DNA of 20,987 nt from a virus: positions 1-20,987 of IMG/VR virus record IMGVR_UViG_3300042691_019518; one strand, 5' to 3'. Position numbers and translations under genes: made by a program. Below the pieces are notes generated by a model that did not search any database, had not been told where the DNA came from, and saw nothing but the letters and a program-made list of their open reading frames with translations. Below, in pieces: positions 1 to 6,680 of the stretch (the stretch's first letter is position 1; every line of letters starts with the position of its first letter).

Positions 1-1
1 C

Positions 2-1141
2 ACTCGACACAAGGCTTTAGAACGTGCTATCATCAACTCGGCAGATCTATTAGAAAAACACGAATATGGTCAAGTAGAGATGATGATTAAAGAAGCAGTA
101 CAGATTGGTCTAGCCAAAGATATGGGTACTGATTACTTTGCTGATCCCCGTGCTAGATTGATGCGCATCAAAGACAAGAACGGACAGATATCAACAGGCT
201 GGCCCAGCTTAGATAAGAAACTGTTTGGTGGTATGAACAGAGGAGAGCTTAATATTTTTGCTGGAGGTAGTGGTGCTGGTAAATCTCTGTTCTTAGCAAA
301 CTTAGGTGTTAACTGGTGCCTTCAAGGGCTCAATGTTGTCTATCTAACATTAGAACTTTCAGAAGAACTAGTGTCGATGCGTATTGATGCTATGACTACT
401 GGTATAGCTACTAAAGAGATCTTCAAAGATATTGATGATGTTGAAATGAAGGTTAAGATCATCGGTAAGAAATCTGGTGCTATGCAGATCAAATATATGC
501 CTAGCGGTAAGACCTGTAACGATCTTAGAGCTTACCTAAAAGAATTTGAAATCAAAACAGGACGAAAGGTGGATGTGTTGTTGGTAGATTATCTAGACTT
601 ATTGATGCCAATTAGCCGTAAGATTTCGCCAGCAGACTTATTCATCAAAGACAAATATGTTTCGGAAGAACTGAGAAATCTAGCAGTAGAAAGACAATGT
701 ATACTAGTCACAGCGAGTCAGTTAAATCGTGGTGCTGTTGAAGAAGTAGAATTCGATCACAGTCATATTTCAGGCGGTCTGAGTAAAATTCAGACAGCAG
801 ATAATGTGTTTGGTATCTTTACTAGCCGTGCTATGCGTGAGCGTGGTCGTTATCAGATACAGTTGATGAAGACTCGCTCTAGTTCGGGCGTAGGTATGAA
901 GGTAGATCTAGAGTTCAATCTAGAAAGCCTAAAGATTACAGATTTACCCGAAGATGAGCAAGATCATAATGGTGCTACATCTAGAGGTAGTTCTAGTATA
1001 ATCGAAAGTATTAAACGCAAAACAGAACTACAGCCCAGAGAAGAGCCCACTGATGGTGCACCTGTAGGCAAGATCCGTGCCGAAGTACAGAGTACAAAAC
1101 TTCGAGAAATTTTAAGCAGTATGAACACCGATGAAGAGTAA
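2..1141 (+). CDS. DnaB-family replicative DNA helicase (T4 gp41-like), 5' end missing
   Basis: This is the ATP-driven hexameric helicase that unwinds the replication fork. The frame is open from the window edge (base 2), so the N-terminal domain lies outside and 379 residues are visible. The RecA-fold core has Walker A GGSGAGKS (about residues 88-95), Walker B VLLVDYLDLL (192-201), a TASQLNR motif and KTRSSSGVG, the DnaB/gp41 arginine-finger region. The last 60 or so residues are polar and low in complexity, as in the T4 gp41 tail. An internal ATG at base 80 is not the likely start, because in-frame coding continues upstream. The next gene starts inside its last codons. Function is sure at family level; T4-like relatedness is inferred. 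Confidence 0.93.
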   Translation, partial: TRHKALERAIINSADLLEKHEYGQVEMMIKEAVQIGLAKDMGTDYFADPRARLMRIKDKNGQISTGWPSLDKKLFGGMNRGELNIFAGGSGAGKSLFLANLGVNWCLQGLNVVYLTLELSEELVSMRIDAMTTGIATKEIFKDIDDVEMKVKIIGKKSGAMQIKYMPSGKTCNDLRAYLKEFEIKTGRKVDVLLVDYLDLLMPISRKISPADLFIKDKYVSEELRNLAVERQCILVTASQLNRGAVEEVEFDHSHISGGLSKIQTADNVFGIFTSRAMRERGRYQIQLMKTRSSSGVGMKVDLEFNLESLKITDLPEDEQDHNGATSRGSSSIIESIKRKTELQPREEPTDGAPVGKIRAEVQSTKLREILSSMNTDEE

Positions 1142-1376
1142 TCGTATAGAATTAACTAGCTGGGAATATACCACAGACGAATCAGCAAATTATCTAGATA
1201 TAGATTGGCCCAAAGTACAAAGAACTGTGGGCCGTGATGAAATCAATTGGTTACTTAAACAACCTAAGAATTACTGTCAACTTGTGCTGGACAAAGCCGG
1301 TTCTAATGTAAAACTAATGGCAGAATTTTACGATCAAAAAACTTTGACCGCATACCATTTAATGTGGGCTAAATAA
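1131..1376 (+). CDS. Small conserved-looking protein, unknown function (81 aa)
   Basis: I do not recognise this protein. It is an acidic, soluble-looking 81-residue chain with several Trp and Tyr residues and no membrane segment. Its ATG lies 11 bases inside the end of the helicase gene, and there is no clear Shine-Dalgarno, so translation is probably coupled to the helicase. It stops 3 bases before the next ATG. The tight packing between two real genes is the main support. A role in replication would be a guess from position only. Confidence 0.7.
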   Translation: MKSNRIELTSWEYTTDESANYLDIDWPKVQRTVGRDEINWLLKQPKNYCQLVLDKAGSNVKLMAEFYDQKTLTAYHLMWAK

Positions 1377-1379
1377 TGG

Positions 1380-1766
1380 ATGCGAGCAAAAGAATTTATT
1401 CAAGAAACCAAAAGTAAAGGGGTAGCTGAGAAAATCTCTGACCGTAGAAGCGGACCTCTTCCTGGTGTATTTGTACAGACACAATTAAGAAACACTGATC
1501 CATATATGCAGTATCGCTATGCGATGGCTGTGGCTGCTGCTCGTTCCCGTAAAGAAAATGGTATTGATTTTGATCAAGAATCCGCATGGGCTGAAAACAT
1601 TACTCAAGTTATGTTTGTGCCAGAAGATGAAGAAACTATTAGGTTAGCATCTAAGTTGATGGGCGTTACTCCTACTAAAATCGCAGACAACAAAAGTAGA
1701 GAACCCAAGTCTACATATACAGCAAGTCCTGTGGCTAAACCTAAAAAGAATCGTTACGGAGTTTAG
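1380..1766 (+). CDS. Phage protein with MRAKEFI-type N-terminus, unknown function (128 aa)
   Basis: This hydrophilic 128-residue protein begins MRAKEFIQE, an N-terminal signature I associate with assorted proteins of T4-like marine phages. The middle (about 40-90) looks helical. The C-terminal 30 residues are rich in Lys, Pro and Ser and probably unfolded. It begins 3 bases after the previous stop, and an alternative ATG four bases earlier runs into an early stop. No Shine-Dalgarno is obvious. The next gene begins one base after its stop, so the four genes from the helicase onward form one operon. No function can be assigned. Confidence 0.78.
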   Translation: MRAKEFIQETKSKGVAEKISDRRSGPLPGVFVQTQLRNTDPYMQYRYAMAVAAARSRKENGIDFDQESAWAENITQVMFVPEDEETIRLASKLMGVTPTKIADNKSREPKSTYTASPVAKPKKNRYGV

Positions 1767-1767
1767 T

Positions 1768-2481
1768 ATGCGATTAAATCAGTTAGATGAAAATCCGCTG
1801 TTCGTAACGGTCAATAAAACACTTAACCCTAAGCTATGGCAAGACGGAGTGTTGGACACAGAAGTAGCAGCTAAACTAGAAGATATCGCTAGAGCATTTG
1901 AAGATTTTATTGGTGTAGATCTTGAAATATTAGATTATACCATTACTGGTAGCAATGCCAATTATACCTGGACCGAATACAGTGATCTGGACTTACATCT
2001 TATTATTCCCGGTACGCCCACCGACGAACAAAGGGAACTGTTTAATGCTAAGAAAGCTCTTTGGTCAGAGCAGCACGATATTTCGATCAAAGGACTACCA
2101 GTAGAGTGTTATGTACAGGGTGAAGACGAACCACATCACTCAACAGGTGTCTACAGTCTTAGCAAAGATCAATGGTTGGTAGAACCCAAAAAGGTCAAGC
2201 CTTCAGTTGACGATGCAGCCATAGAAGCTAAAAAAGATGCTATACTGGCACAGATAGAACAGGCCCTGCTCAGCAGAGATCTAGCCAAACTGAGATCAGT
2301 CAAAGACAAGATCACACAGATGCGCAAAGCAGGACTTGAAAGAGCCGGAGAATGGTCAGTGGAAAACCTAGTGTTTAAGATCTTGCGTAATCTAGGTTTA
2401 ATTGATCAAATTACAGAAAAAATAAGAGAGCTGGAAGATGCCGAGCTCTCTTTAGAACAACAAACTAATATATTAAATTAG
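1768..2481 (+). CDS. Nucleotidyltransferase-fold protein
   Basis: The N-terminal half carries the polymerase-beta-type nucleotidyltransferase signature: a GS pair followed by an acidic pair (GSNANYTWTEYSDLDLH, residues 61-77). A later acidic position in VECYVQ (E113) could be the third metal ligand. This arrangement is typical of phage nucleotidyltransferase-like proteins. The substrate is unknown; transfer of a nucleotide to a protein or RNA is the family expectation, not something shown here. Residues about 150-230 are charged and helical. The start has a good GGAG Shine-Dalgarno in the end of the previous gene. Its last 4 bases overlap the tail of the convergent membrane-protein gene. The protein also begins MRLNQLDE, resembling the previous gene's N-terminus. 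Confidence 0.82.
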   Translation: MRLNQLDENPLFVTVNKTLNPKLWQDGVLDTEVAAKLEDIARAFEDFIGVDLEILDYTITGSNANYTWTEYSDLDLHLIIPGTPTDEQRELFNAKKALWSEQHDISIKGLPVECYVQGEDEPHHSTGVYSLSKDQWLVEPKKVKPSVDDAAIEAKKDAILAQIEQALLSRDLAKLRSVKDKITQMRKAGLERAGEWSVENLVFKILRNLGLIDQITEKIRELEDAELSLEQQTNILN

Positions 2482-3164
2482 TCTTTGCGACCGCCAAACA
2501 ATTGCAGCAGGCTTAGGAACAGATTGATAAAGTCTAGATACAGTGTTAGGGCACCCCAGATCTCCATCTTACCATCATTCTCATAGCTGACTAATTCACG
2601 GATCTTTTGTGTGTCGTAGGCAGTTAGTCCTAGAAACACGATCACAGCGATCGCTGAAATCACCATCTGCAATACTGTACTACCTAAAAAGATATTCACA
2701 ATACTAGCGATGATGATCGCGATCAGGCCCACGAACAAGAACTGTCCGATGCTGGTAAGATCTTTCTTGGTAAAGTAACCATAGAAGCTCATCACACCAA
2801 ACAAGATAGCACCGCTCATAAAAGCTGACACTATCGAACCCATATTGTAAACGATAAAGATAGTGGAAAAACTCAGTCCCATTAGAGCAGCGAAACCGTG
2901 CAAGAACAATTGTAGACTTGATTTGCTCATATTCTCATAGGCAAATCCTGCGATCAGTATAGCTACCAACGGTGCGAAAATGATCACCCATTTCATAGCA
3001 CCTGTAAAGAAAAACGCCATCAGCTCTGGACTAGACGATACCAACAATGATACGATCATTGAAGTTAATACTGCCAGTCCCATCTGGGCATAGACACGGC
3101 CCATAGCAGAATTGATCTGGCTAGCAGAACGACTGATACCTTGAGCAAGTGTAGTGTCAAACAT
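2478..3164 (-). CDS. Bax inhibitor-1 / YccA-family integral membrane protein
   Basis: This 228-residue protein has about seven hydrophobic helices. It has the family's C-terminal signatures GLTAYDTQKI (about residues 182-191) and LYLDFINLFLSLLQLFG near the end. Length and topology match bacterial YccA/YbhL/BI-1 proteins, which reside in the inner membrane; YccA modulates the FtsH protease and eukaryotic members are ion-leak channels. In a phage it could protect membrane proteins from FtsH or alter membrane ion balance (inference). It has its own sigma70-type promoter and an AAGGAG Shine-Dalgarno, so it is an isolated transcription unit opposite to its neighbours. Family assignment is firm; the role in the phage is unknown. 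Confidence 0.92.
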   Translation of the reverse strand: MFDTTLAQGISRSASQINSAMGRVYAQMGLAVLTSMIVSLLVSSSPELMAFFFTGAMKWVIIFAPLVAILIAGFAYENMSKSSLQLFLHGFAALMGLSFSTIFIVYNMGSIVSAFMSGAILFGVMSFYGYFTKKDLTSIGQFLFVGLIAIIIASIVNIFLGSTVLQMVISAIAVIVFLGLTAYDTQKIRELVSYENDGKMEIWGALTLYLDFINLFLSLLQLFGGRKD

Positions 3165-3195
3165 ATTTGGACTCCTTGAAGTTGTTATAATTTAT

Positions 3196-3224
3196 ATTAT
3201 ACAGTAAAATATTTACAAGGTCAA
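3196..3224 (-). promoter_or_regulatory. Sigma70-type promoter for the BI-1 gene
   Basis: On the minus strand: -35 TTGACC, 17-base spacer, -10 TATAAT. The predicted start is near 3189, about 25 bases before the ATG at 3164, with an AAGGAG site between. Confidence 0.85.
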
Positions 3225-3253
3225 TGCGAGTAGATATCAAAAATGTGGTTTTT

Positions 3254-3281
3254 TTGAAAGATCTATAAATACGCATATAAT
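3254..3281 (+). promoter_or_regulatory. Overlapping T4-late-type box and possible sigma70 promoter
   Basis: An exact TATAAATA (3264-3271), the T4 late promoter consensus, precedes the GNAT-like gene. The same stretch also contains TTGAAA (3254-3259), 16 bases, then TATAAT (3276-3281), which would place a sigma70 start near 3288, five bases before the ATG at 3293. Which one is used cannot be told from sequence. Confidence 0.6.
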
Positions 3282-3292
3282 GGAACACGACT

Positions 3293-3730
3293 ATGTTACA
3301 CATCATCAATGATTTACGAGACAATTTATTAAATCTTATCAAGGACGATCCCGTACGTCCAGAACTGCCTGCAGACTTTCGTGTCAATGAGAACAGTCGA
3401 ATTTTTGTCTTACAAGATGACGAAACCAAGAAACCCCTAGCAGTGACCTGTGTGAAATTTTTGGAACAGATTCCCGAATCAGTTGATGACCTAACCAAAA
3501 CTGTGGTCAAGACCAATACTGCTGTGTTCTATACTATCTGGAGTTATGCTGCGGGTGCTGGCCGTACACTAATTGAACAGGCTCAGGCACAGATCAAACA
3601 AGAGCATCCGGAAGTAGAAACCTATGTGACCCTAAGTCCAAAAACTGAAATGGCTCGTAGATTTCATTTGAAGAATGGTGCGGAAGTCTATAGAGAAAAT
3701 CCCGACACTGTGAATTATCTCTACAGATAA
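3293..3730 (+). CDS. GNAT-like acetyltransferase-fold protein
   Basis: This is a 145-residue protein with the alternating strand/helix layout of GCN5-related N-acetyltransferases. It has a beta hairpin around residues 36-57, a helix opened by a Gly-rich turn (AAGAGRTLI, about 86-94) where acetyl-CoA would bind, and the C-terminal strand and helix MARRFHLKNGAEVYR (about 120-134) typical of GNAT ends. The canonical Q/R-x-x-G-x-G/A motif is only approximate, so activity is uncertain. There is no Shine-Dalgarno before the ATG. The gene stands alone on the plus strand and its stop abuts, tail to tail, the stop of the next minus-strand gene. Confidence 0.65.
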   Translation: MLHIINDLRDNLLNLIKDDPVRPELPADFRVNENSRIFVLQDDETKKPLAVTCVKFLEQIPESVDDLTKTVVKTNTAVFYTIWSYAAGAGRTLIEQAQAQIKQEHPEVETYVTLSPKTEMARRFHLKNGAEVYRENPDTVNYLYR

Positions 3731-3937
3731 TTAAGATCTTTCAGTGGGCTCGTAGGATTGGCAATAGCCCTGCCAAGTATCTCCGGTTTTCACAGTCATC
3801 TGTTCAGCTACACGATCAGCCATCATTTGGCATTCTCTACGCTGATGTTGCCCATAACGAACACCTTTGAGATCCTGCTGTTTAACTGTCTGCCCTGTGC
3901 GGAGATTGCGGGCCATTGGTAAGATATATTGCATCAT
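3731..3937 (-). CDS. Small two-cysteine protein, unknown function (68 aa)
   Basis: I do not recognise the family. The 68-residue chain has a short hydrophobic N-terminus and then a charged helical region with Cys36 and Cys59 and a WQGYC motif. A TTG six bases upstream is in frame, but the tandem ATG ATG at 3937 is preferred. There is no Shine-Dalgarno. An exact TATAAATA ends 7 bases before the ATG, and the same box contains the stop codon of the membrane-protein gene upstream. The protein resembles other small paired-Cys proteins in this window (4813, 7133). Confidence 0.68.
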   Translation of the reverse strand: MMQYILPMARNLRTGQTVKQQDLKGVRYGQHQRRECQMMADRVAEQMTVKTGDTWQGYCQSYEPTERS

Positions 3938-3944
3938 AGTCAAA

Positions 3945-3952
3945 TATTTATA
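3945..3952 (-). promoter_or_regulatory. T4-late-type promoter box TATAAATA
   Basis: An exact match on the minus strand, ending 7 bases before the ATG at 3937. A T4-type late start would fall about 6 bases downstream, almost on the ATG. Confidence 0.55.
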
Positions 3953-4298
3953 CGAAATGCTTGACTATCACTGCTGTGGCCAACCAAACCCATACAGTGT
4001 TAAAGGCTACTAGGCTGGGCAACAGTTTCTCGTTTGATGCCCAGATCAGCGTAAGGCTAGTGATAGCTGCTAAGATATAAAACTGCCAGATCTGTATGCC
4101 AAATACCAAACCAGGAATGATTATGATAGCTTTGGCAAACCATGAAGCTGCTTCTACCACATTATAGGCTCGCCAGTATTCACGGGTAAACCACATACCA
4201 TAACAGGCCACAACCTTGCGCCAACTAGTTAAAGTATATACTGTGCCAATTAATAGGGACCAAATGGCAAATGTCCATAGTGTTTGTTCTAGTGTCAT
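3948..4298 (-). CDS. Small integral membrane protein (116 aa)
   Basis: There are four likely transmembrane helices (about residues 7-23, 51-69, 71-87 and 95-112) with a Trp/Arg-rich loop between the first two (SWRKVVACYGMWFTREYWRA). I do not recognise the family. Only a weak purine stretch (AGAGCGATAA) precedes the ATG. It follows the 4320-4544 gene by 21 bases and precedes the 68-residue gene by 10, so the three probably form one minus-strand unit. The function is unknown. Confidence 0.75.
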   Translation of the reverse strand: MTLEQTLWTFAIWSLLIGTVYTLTSWRKVVACYGMWFTREYWRAYNVVEAASWFAKAIIIIPGLVFGIQIWQFYILAAITSLTLIWASNEKLLPSLVAFNTVWVWLATAVIVKHFV

Positions 4299-4319
4299 GA
4301 CTGTAGTTATCGCTCTGAG

Positions 4320-4544
4320 TCAGTCGAACAGGGTCTTTATGATCCTAGAATTTTCGGGATATTTGATCAACCAGATATCTGCGTACATTACTTCAGAAAA
4401 CAGCAGCCACCAATCTGTGGGTATAGCTGAATTATAGTCGTCGGTGTGTGCCCAAGATCTGGGCCAATAGTGTACTCGACCCTGCCAGCTGCTTAACAAC
4501 TGCTGTTGGGGTTTTTGGAATGGCTCCAAGTACACGATCAACAT
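4320..4544 (-). CDS. Small Trp-rich protein, possibly membrane-associated (74 aa)
   Basis: This 74-residue protein of unknown family has six tryptophans and a hydrophobic patch (about residues 44-61) ending in a basic tail. There is no Shine-Dalgarno. The ATG sits 5 bases after a TGTAAATA box (4550-4557), a one-mismatch T4-late-type box, and 35 bases from a divergent start on the plus strand. Support comes from position at the head of a minus-strand unit and a plausible composition. It could still be spurious. Confidence 0.55.
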   Translation of the reverse strand: MLIVYLEPFQKPQQQLLSSWQGRVHYWPRSWAHTDDYNSAIPTDWWLLFSEVMYADIWLIKYPENSRIIKTLFD

Positions 4545-4549
4545 ACAAT

Positions 4550-4571
4550 TATTTACAAAATACTTTAAATA
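4550..4571. promoter_or_regulatory. Divergent pair of late-promoter-like octamers
   Basis: The 35 bases between the starts at 4544 (minus) and 4580 (plus) hold TGTAAATA on the minus strand (4550-4557) and TTTAAATA on the plus strand (4564-4571). Each has one mismatch to TATAAATA and lies 5-8 bases from its ATG. No -35 box or Shine-Dalgarno is visible. Confidence 0.4.
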
Positions 4572-4579
4572 ATAGTGTT

Positions 4580-4813
4580 ATGCACATTGAATTTAATCTG
4601 CCTACTGGAGCTGGTGGCCAGAGTGCTTATTACTTTAATACTGTGTTGGACTACAATCTCACACAGTGGAGTGTGCGTTACAGAATAAAATACACCAAGA
4701 CCCTGACCTACTACAAGGCTTGGATTTGGCTACCCCAAGAGGACGATTACACGGTTTTTGCCTTGACCTGGCAATATCCAACTCCTCGATGGGTAGTGCG
4801 AGAAAGGGAATAA
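4580..4813 (+). CDS. Small protein, unknown function (77 aa)
   Basis: This aromatic-rich 77-residue protein is predicted to be mostly beta strand (many alternating Tyr, Trp and Thr) and ends with charged residues. I do not recognise it. An earlier in-frame GTG at 4448 is unlikely, since it would cover the divergent gene's start. The ATG at 4580 is preferred although it lacks a Shine-Dalgarno. The gene heads a coupled plus-strand string: its TAA shares one base with the next ATG. Confidence 0.68.
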   Translation: MHIEFNLPTGAGGQSAYYFNTVLDYNLTQWSVRYRIKYTKTLTYYKAWIWLPQEDDYTVFALTWQYPTPRWVVRERE

Positions 4814-4977
4814 TGATCTTATACCAATTATTTTTAACAGCAGTGATCGCGGGCACTGTGAGTGAAATCCCCCTGGGCACTTTCCATAGATTTGAAGAGT
4901 GTTGGGAAGTAGCACAGCTAATGACGCACAACAGGCACGGATGGTCAGCCCGTTGTACCAGAGTGGAGGTAGAATAA
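4813..4977 (+). CDS. Small secreted or membrane protein with paired Cys (54 aa)
   Basis: The first 15 or so residues are hydrophobic, like a signal or anchor. The rest is polar, with FEECWEVAQLM and a second Cys 18 residues after the first (Cys30, Cys48). The start has a good AAGGGA site and a TAATG overlap with the previous stop. Longer in-frame starts exist but would overlap deeply with the previous gene. The family is unknown; by composition it probably acts in the envelope. Confidence 0.65.
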   Translation: MILYQLFLTAVIAGTVSEIPLGTFHRFEECWEVAQLMTHNRHGWSARCTRVEVE

Positions 4978-5186
4978 TGGAATATCCAGGAATCAGCACA
5001 TTGATAGTATTTTTCTGTATGGCGGCCATAGTGGTGTTGTTGGTCACGGGTTGCACAAATGCCTACGAGGACTGTCTAGAGCAGCAAAAAGCAGAATACA
5101 GAGCTAGGAATCCCCAGGCTAGTGTGGCTGCTGTGCTAAACCAGCAGAGGAATTTTGAAGTGATGTGCAGCAAGTTTAAGAGGTAA
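4977..5186 (+). CDS. Small lipoprotein (69 aa)
   Basis: A hydrophobic N-terminus (about residues 8-25) ends in the lipobox LVTGC with Cys26, so the mature protein should be lipid-anchored in the envelope. After it come YEDCLEQQKAEYRARN and a final Cys64, a helical paired-Cys pattern seen in other small proteins here. The start has a strong GGAGGT site and overlaps the previous stop (TAATG). It could be a spanin-like or superinfection-related lipoprotein, but nothing in the sequence decides this. Confidence 0.75.
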   Translation: MEYPGISTLIVFFCMAAIVVLLVTGCTNAYEDCLEQQKAEYRARNPQASVAAVLNQQRNFEVMCSKFKR

Positions 5187-5229
5187 TAGTCAGCAGTAAA
5201 GGGTTCCTAGTAGTACAAACGAGAGCGAC

Positions 5230-6015
5230 ATGGATCCAGTAACACTGTTTGCACTGGCCAACGGTGCAGTTAAATTAGTCAAAGAAGGCTGTAAACTCTA
5301 CAAGGATATCAAGGGTGCAGCCGGTGAAGTCAAGGATGTGTTAAAAGACCTTGACGATCAGTTCCACACGAAATTCCGCGATCGCCAGCCCACTGTAGCA
5401 GAAAAGAATCAGTATGTGCAGGAAAGAAACCGCGTCATAGAGCTGAACAAGCAGAGCGGCGACACCACCAACATCTATACAGAAATCGGCAATCACCTAG
5501 GCACTTACTATGACAACTACTACAAGTGCAAGGCCATATTCGATGAAGAAGAACGACGCTCAAAGACTGAAGTCTACACTGGTGAAGAAAGCCTAGGACG
5601 CAGAGCCCTACAGCGTGTGTTGATGCGCAAACAACTAGAGCAGATGGGCGCAGAACTCAGAGAGCTAATGGTCTATCAGAGTCCTCCAGAACTGGGCTCA
5701 CTGTACACAGAAGTTGAAGAAATGATGAAGCGAGTGGGCAAAGAGCAGGCGGGTGCTATACAGATACAGATGCGCCGCAATGAAGAAATCAGCAGAGTCA
5801 AACGACAGCGTAAACGCAAAATACATTATAGAGTGCTGTGTGCTTCAATAACCATAACTGCTACACTGTACATGATATGGTTGATATGGGCCATAGTACA
5901 GATAAGGATAGAACGGCATCCTGAACTGGGAGTTTGTCTACTGCCCAGAGGTAATGTGTTTTATGAGCGATATAACAACCTAATATGGGTGGATTGCGAG
6001 CAAAACATTAAATAA
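5230..6015 (+). CDS. Single-span membrane protein with long helical N-terminal part (261 aa)
   Basis: The first 200 residues are helical and charged. They start with an amphipathic stretch (ALANGAVKLVKEGCKLYKDI) and then coiled-coil-like segments. A basic patch (RVKRQRKRK, about 188-196) precedes one transmembrane helix (about 203-223), and a 35-residue Cys-containing tail follows. The basic patch suggests the large N-terminal part is cytoplasmic and the tail periplasmic. I do not recognise a characterised family; a structural, holin-like or injection role is possible but unproven. The ribosome site GAGAGCGAC resembles the GGAGCGA sites of the right-hand block. It is preceded by 43 noncoding bases. 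Confidence 0.82.
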   Translation: MDPVTLFALANGAVKLVKEGCKLYKDIKGAAGEVKDVLKDLDDQFHTKFRDRQPTVAEKNQYVQERNRVIELNKQSGDTTNIYTEIGNHLGTYYDNYYKCKAIFDEEERRSKTEVYTGEESLGRRALQRVLMRKQLEQMGAELRELMVYQSPPELGSLYTEVEEMMKRVGKEQAGAIQIQMRRNEEISRVKRQRKRKIHYRVLCASITITATLYMIWLIWAIVQIRIERHPELGVCLLPRGNVFYERYNNLIWVDCEQNIK

Positions 6016-6038
6016 CTGTACAACAGGGAGGCAGTGCT

Positions 6039-6104
6039 ATGATACAGTACAAGCGATCCAAACAGATGTGCCATATGGAGAATCCACCTAACTGCACTGA
6101 CTAA
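6039..6104 (+). CDS. Possible 21-residue peptide gene
   Basis: A short open frame with an excellent AGGGAGG ribosome binding site 7 bases before its ATG encodes a 21-residue peptide containing CHMENPPNC. It lies between the 261-residue gene and a strong terminator, so it would be the last gene of that operon. Very short, so real but uncertain. Confidence 0.4.
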   Translation: MIQYKRSKQMCHMENPPNCTD

Positions 6105-6142
6105 ATAACTGTTGATGCAAACTACACGATAAACTCGTTGAC

Positions 6143-6166
6143 AGCCCTAATCCGTTAGGGCTTTTT
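6143..6166 (+). terminator. Rho-independent terminator
   Basis: The 8-base stem AGCCCTAA/TTAGGGCT with a 4-base loop is followed directly by a T-run. It closes the plus-strand operon beginning at 4580. Confidence 0.9.
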
Positions 6167-6180
6167 CTTGAAAGAACACA

Positions 6181-6363
6181 ATGACAGAAACACACAAGAG
6201 AACTATAGCTCGTGCTATAGTATGGAGAATCATAGCGACCTGCGTGACTGCGATTTGGGCGGGATGGTCAGGTGCTATATGGGCCAACATAGTATTAACT
6301 GTGTTGCATTACCTACACGAGAGACTGTGGTTAAAGATCCGGTGGGGAAGGCAAGCTTTGTAG
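6181..6363 (+). CDS. DUF2061 small membrane protein, plus-strand copy
   Basis: This 60-residue protein has the DUF2061 pattern: a basic N-terminus, WRIIAT, a hydrophobic core (about residues 17-42) and the C-terminal HERLWLKIRWGR. Members are short inner-membrane proteins of unknown role, found in bacteria and phages. It begins just 14 bases after the terminator with only a weak purine site, and no promoter is obvious. A second, diverged DUF2061 gene faces it on the opposite strand 110 bases away. Family assignment is confident. Confidence 0.82.
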   Translation: MTETHKRTIARAIVWRIIATCVTAIWAGWSGAIWANIVLTVLHYLHERLWLKIRWGRQAL

Positions 6364-6426
6364 CGAAGCGCAGCGCAAAATTTTTTTTGAGCGCAGCGAT
6401 AAGCGGTAGCGCAAGATCGGTAGCGG
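6362..6426. repeat. AGCG-rich tract between convergent DUF2061 genes
   Basis: Eight AGCG tetramers lie in about 65 bases, in two clusters on either side of an A4T8 run. GCGC blocks flank the A/T run, so the centre could fold. It may serve as a two-way terminator or a protein-binding site. It does not read as protein. Confidence 0.5.
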
Positions 6427-6473
6427 TTTCTAGTGGCCCCGAGGATCTTAGGATCTACGGTGCAGACAGTGAT

Positions 6474-6680
6474 CTAGAGGCGACCCCAAGTGATTCGGGC
6501 CCATATGCGATCGTAGACATAGAATGAAGTCATCCATATGGCATTGATTATCAGTGTGGGAACTATGGCAGATTCTATGCTTTGGCCTGTGGTTAACAAC
6601 ATTACATAAGTGGTACATAACACCCAAATACGGTATATGACTGTTTTAACTAGACTGCGGACACGGGTTTCGTAGATCAT
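6474..6680 (-). CDS. DUF2061 small membrane protein, minus-strand copy
   Basis: This 68-residue DUF2061 member has SLVKTVIYRIWVL near the N-terminus, two hydrophobic stretches and the typical ending YDRIWARITWGRL. It is clearly related to, but strongly diverged from, the plus-strand copy. Its ATG overlaps the stop of a 36-residue membrane peptide gene by 4 bases, so the two are coupled. The function is unknown, as for the family. Confidence 0.83.
   Translation of the reverse strand: MIYETRVRSLVKTVIYRIWVLCTTYVMLLTTGQSIESAIVPTLIINAIWMTSFYVYDRIWARITWGRL

Noticed and set aside
3280-3312. Ten-codon upstream frame overlapping the GNAT-like start
   Set aside because: Too short and without a ribosome site; could be a leader peptide but nothing supports it.
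3157-3516. Open frame of 119 codons on the minus strand
   Set aside because: It runs antisense to the GNAT-like gene, covers the BI-1 promoter and has no protein-like order.
6138-6166. TTGACA at 6138-6143 as promoter for the plus-strand DUF2061 gene
   Set aside because: At a 17-base spacing there is only the T-run of the terminator, with no -10 box.
6168-6527. Plus-strand frame of 119 codons
   Set aside because: It covers the DUF2061 gene in another frame, reads through the AGCG tract and ends on the opposite DUF2061 gene; it has low-complexity composition.
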